DNA of 52,302 nt from Abyssibius sp040880065. Its GTDB lineage: Bacteria; Pseudomonadota; Alphaproteobacteria; Rhodobacterales; Rhodobacteraceae. Within the stretch, counting starts at the first letter, position 1, and every line of letters begins with the position of its first letter. Shown here piece after piece: positions 50,970-52,302 of the stretch. The position numbers and the translations under genes are program-made. Below the pieces are notes generated by a model. That model saw only the letters and a program-made list of their open reading frames with translations, had not been told where the DNA came from and ran no database searches. The DNA lies in NCBI GenBank assembly GCA_040880065.1, contig JBBDJE010000004.1, forward strand, positions 1-52,302, given 5' to 3'.

Positions 50970-52151
50970 ATGTCTTACCAGATCAACAATTTTCCAACCG
51001 AAGAATACCACGCCCGCATCAAGGGCGCGCGCGCCGAGATGGCCGCGCGCGGGCTAGATTGCATCATCATTTCCGACCCCAGCAACATGGCGTGGATCAG
51101 CGGCTATGACGGCTGGTCGTTCTACGTGCATCAGGCCATTATTCTGGGCATGGAGGGCGACCCTGTCTTTTGGGGCCGTGGGATGGATGCCGTGGGCGCG
51201 CAACGCACCGTATTCATGAATGATGATGATATCGTCGGCTATCCCGACTATCTGGTGCAAAACCCCGAAATCCACACCATGACCGACCTTGCTGCCCTGC
51301 TCAAGGCGCGCGGTTTCGAGACGGCGCGCATCGGTGTGGAACTTGACAACTATTACTATTCTGCCGCCGCGCATATCACCCTTGTTACGCATCTGCCCGA
51401 CGCGGTCTTTCTGGATGCGAACGGGCTGATCAACTGGCAGCGCGCCATCAAATCACCCCGCGAAATAGCCTATATGCGCGGGGCTGCGGGCATTACCGAC
51501 AAGATGCACGCCGCCATTGTTGAACGCGCCGAACCGGGCATGCGCAAGAATGACCTTGTTGCCGAGATTTATGCCGCAGGCATTCGCGGCACCGACGAAT
51601 TCTGGGGCGACTACCCGGCCATCGTGCCGCTTGCGCCCTCGGGGCTGGACGCGACCGCCGCACATCTGACATGGGATGGCGCACCGCTGCGCAAGAACGA
51701 AAGCACGTTCTTTGAAATCGCCGGTGTGCATCGCCGCTACCACGTGCCGCAATCGCGCACGCTGTTTTTGGGGGCGGCCCCGCAAAAATACCTCGATGCG
51801 GAATCCGCTGTGCTCGATGCGGTTGAGGCGGGGCTGGAACAGGCCAAGCCGGGCAATCTGTGCGAAGACATCGCCAATGCCTTCAACGCCGCGCTGAACG
51901 CAGCCGGTTTCAACAAGGACGGGCGCTGCGGCTATTCCATCGGTCTGTCATACCCGCCTGACTGGGGCGAGCGGACCATGTCCTTTCGCCCAGGCGACAA
52001 ATCGGTGCTGCAAGCTGGCATGACCTTCCATTTCATGCCCGCGCTGTGGCTGGATGATGGCGGGCTGGAAATAACCGAGCCGATCCTCATTACCGAAACC
52101 GGGTATGAGTGTTTTTGCACCACCGAGAGGCGGCTTTTCATCAAGGACTAG
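50970..52151 (+). CDS. doeA: DoeA-like ectoine hydrolase (M24/creatinase fold)
   Basis: A 393-residue protein with a creatinase-type N-terminal domain and a pita-bread C-terminal domain. IISDPSNMAWISGYDGWSFY, GRGMDAVGAQRTVFM, and GYSIGLSYPPDWGERTMS match DoeA, which hydrolyses ectoine to N-acetyl-diaminobutyrates. The metal ligands of true M24 peptidases are not kept: the block reads STFFEIAGVHRRYHVPQSRT where peptidases have two Asp, as in metal-free creatinase-like members. ATG 50970 was chosen from the family start. Only a weak AGG lies upstream. The rest of an ectoine cluster is not in the window. Confidence 0.75.
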   Translation: MSYQINNFPTEEYHARIKGARAEMAARGLDCIIISDPSNMAWISGYDGWSFYVHQAIILGMEGDPVFWGRGMDAVGAQRTVFMNDDDIVGYPDYLVQNPEIHTMTDLAALLKARGFETARIGVELDNYYYSAAAHITLVTHLPDAVFLDANGLINWQRAIKSPREIAYMRGAAGITDKMHAAIVERAEPGMRKNDLVAEIYAAGIRGTDEFWGDYPAIVPLAPSGLDATAAHLTWDGAPLRKNESTFFEIAGVHRRYHVPQSRTLFLGAAPQKYLDAESAVLDAVEAGLEQAKPGNLCEDIANAFNAALNAAGFNKDGRCGYSIGLSYPPDWGERTMSFRPGDKSVLQAGMTFHFMPALWLDDGGLEITEPILITETGYECFCTTERRLFIKD

Positions 52152-52302
52152 CACTTGCCACCAGCAGGCACAGGATACGCGATGACGGTTTTGAGCCCCA
52201 TTGCAAACTTTTAACCTGTTTCAGGCGCTGCGGCTGCGGTGGGCCGTTTCCTTGAAGGTTTTTCGATGTGGGCCGCAGCACGACGTTGGCGGCCATGACC
52301 TG
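52152..52302. other. Right-end sequence with no identified gene
   Basis: After the doeA stop, 151 bp remain. A minus-strand frame stays open across it but has no ribosome site, recognisable motif or visible end. I saw no terminator with a T-tract. The content is undetermined. Confidence 0.4.

Noticed and set aside
52152..52302. Minus-strand partial gene at the right edge
   Set aside because: The frame has no motif, ribosome site or visible end, and continues antisense into doeA.
1..52302. CRISPR arrays, insertion sequences, prophage genes, tRNA or rRNA genes
   Set aside because: No regularly spaced repeats, transposase or phage proteins, or tRNA/rRNA-like sequences were seen.

Overview
The window is chromosomal DNA of an alphaproteobacterium, most likely Rhodobacterales (roseobacter type). 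The reasons are a complete alphaproteobacterial division/cell-wall (dcw) cluster with DUF2484 genes between murC and murB, an FtsZ with a long linker ending in an IPAFLRRQ tail, an aerobic cobaltochelatase pair cobS/cobT close to bolA and a J-domain gene, and a DnaA box plus GANTC (CcrM-type) sites in front of ftsZ. The sequence is GC-rich and densely coding. I saw no rRNA, tRNA, insertion sequence, prophage or CRISPR.

1-1148: a 3'-truncated minus-strand gene for a secreted EEP-fold (endonuclease/exonuclease/phosphatase) protein whose catalytic motifs look degraded, then a 443-bp leader with two hairpins. 1149-20530: mraZ-rsmH-ftsL-ftsI-murE-murF-mraY-murD-ftsW-murG-murC-DUF2484-DUF2484-murB-ddl-ftsQ-ftsA-ftsZ, all on the plus strand and mostly joined by 1-4-nt start/stop overlaps. 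Together these genes make lipid II and the septal ring. A 186-bp control region precedes ftsZ and a strong terminator follows it. 20725-24787: lpxC (lipid A), bamD (outer-membrane assembly), recN (repair), a DksA-like zinc-finger gene and a small unknown gene.

24784-31844: mixed metabolic and transport genes (GlcD-like FAD oxidase, ClC channel, Gfo/Idh/MocA oxidoreductase, a VOC gene with a probable 3' frameshift, aminopeptidase P, a small membrane protein). 31828-39054: cobT and cobS separated by a lower-GC gene with a PD-(D/E)XK-like pattern. Upstream of cobS lies a plus-strand ECF sigma / anti-sigma / fasciclin module that splits cobS from the J-domain gene, a membrane protein gene and bolA. 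39051-43106: DUF4177, gatB, a Pr6Pr-type membrane protein, and an arsR-SRPBCC-SRPBCC operon with a candidate operator over the arsR start.

43247-52302: malate synthase G, YdcH-like protein, a family 2-like glycosyltransferase, GlsB/YeaQ-like membrane protein, a class I glutamine amidotransferase-like hydrolase, a Tat-exported metallo-beta-lactamase-fold protein, a VOC protein, a class III aminotransferase and a DoeA-like (ectoine hydrolase) M24 protein. The last two suggest compatible-solute catabolism. The most interesting points are the apparent EEP pseudoenzyme, the ftsZ control region, the ECF/fasciclin island with a candidate ECF promoter, the nuclease-like gene coupled between cobS and cobT, and the alternative hairpins ahead of doeA.
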